From Clostridia bacterium (GTDB taxonomy: Bacteria; Bacillota; Clostridia; Christensenellales; Aristaeellaceae), in contig JAFXVJ010000007.1 of NCBI GenBank assembly GCA_017524615.1, positions 1 to 64,000 of the forward strand: a stretch of DNA of 64,000 nucleotides, given 5' to 3'. The position numbers and the translations under genes were made by a program. Under the pieces are notes generated by a model. It ran no database searches, was not told the DNA's origin, and saw only the letters and a program-made list of their open reading frames with translations. Below are positions 64,000 through 64,000 of this stretch, piece after piece (within the stretch, counting starts at the first letter, position 1; the number at the start of each line of letters is the position of its first letter).

Positions 64000-64000
64000 A

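Noticed and set aside
1-64000. CRISPR array, tRNA or rRNA genes
   Set aside because: No regularly spaced repeats, and no cloverleaf with a GTTCGAATC-type loop or rRNA signature was recognised by reading.

Overview
The window is about 64 kb of GC-rich DNA, dense in genes. It looks like a chromosomal piece of an anaerobic, spore-forming Clostridia-type Firmicute, probably a gut or rumen lineage. Evidence: CotF-like coat proteins, strong AGGAGG ribosome sites, TATAAT/17-bp promoters, YesM/YesN-type two-component proteins, secreted GH3 enzymes with a Gram-positive sugar ABC importer, M42 peptidases, TrkAH, Lgt, HemW and RecX. I cannot name the genus from sequence alone. No rRNA, tRNA, CRISPR array, intact insertion sequence or prophage was seen.

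Layout. 1-6.3 kb: end of a GH43 glycosidase, small conserved genes, a GNAT, an ACT-domain protein, a MerR-like regulator, a decayed HTH gene, and a secreted VanX-type D,D-dipeptidase fused to an L,D-transpeptidase-like domain. 6.7-10.5 kb: a secreted thioredoxin-like/GH2 beta-galactosidase fusion. 10.7-33 kb: a carbohydrate-utilisation locus. A YesM-type kinase lies at one end and its likely YesN-type partner about 20 kb away at the other. Between them are a CBM9-like secreted protein, a solute-binding protein, two permeases, two secreted GH3 enzymes, an MsmX-type ATPase and a third, larger GH3. Embedded in this locus is a DltABCD-like operon: carrier protein, adenylating enzyme, MBOAT, SGNH esterase/transferase, a second and frameshifted adenylating enzyme, and a MerR regulator.

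33-47 kb: mostly housekeeping genes on the minus strand (recX, serine hydrolase, lgt, aldo/keto reductase, hemW, DUF5711-like, SNF2 helicase, trkH, trkA), interrupted by two plus-strand coat genes. 47-54 kb: tandem glycosyltransferases, three tandem M42 peptidases, an MprF-type flippase-like membrane protein and a CHAP-like hydrolase. 55-59.7 kb: a nucleotide-sugar cassette made of a CapD/PglF-type dehydratase, a membrane-tethered sugar kinase and a GlmU-type nucleotidyltransferase. 59.7-60.6 kb is a gene-free stretch with unusually strong nested secondary structure. After it come a GH13 glycosidase and an AT-richer end with a GNAT and an unknown gene cut by the window edge.

How it fits together. 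Extracellular and intracellular glycosidases plus an ABC importer suggest growth on beta-linked plant or host glycans, sensed by the split YesM/YesN pair. The Dlt-like operon, the two glycosyltransferases, the CapD cassette and the cell-wall enzymes suggest active remodelling of the cell surface. The most unusual items are the thioredoxin-GH2 fusion, the VanX-YkuD fusion, the kinase carrying a CapD-like membrane domain, the Dlt-like operon whose -10 box sits inside a perfect 15-bp inverted repeat, and the four-way-junction-like element at 60.04-60.17 kb.
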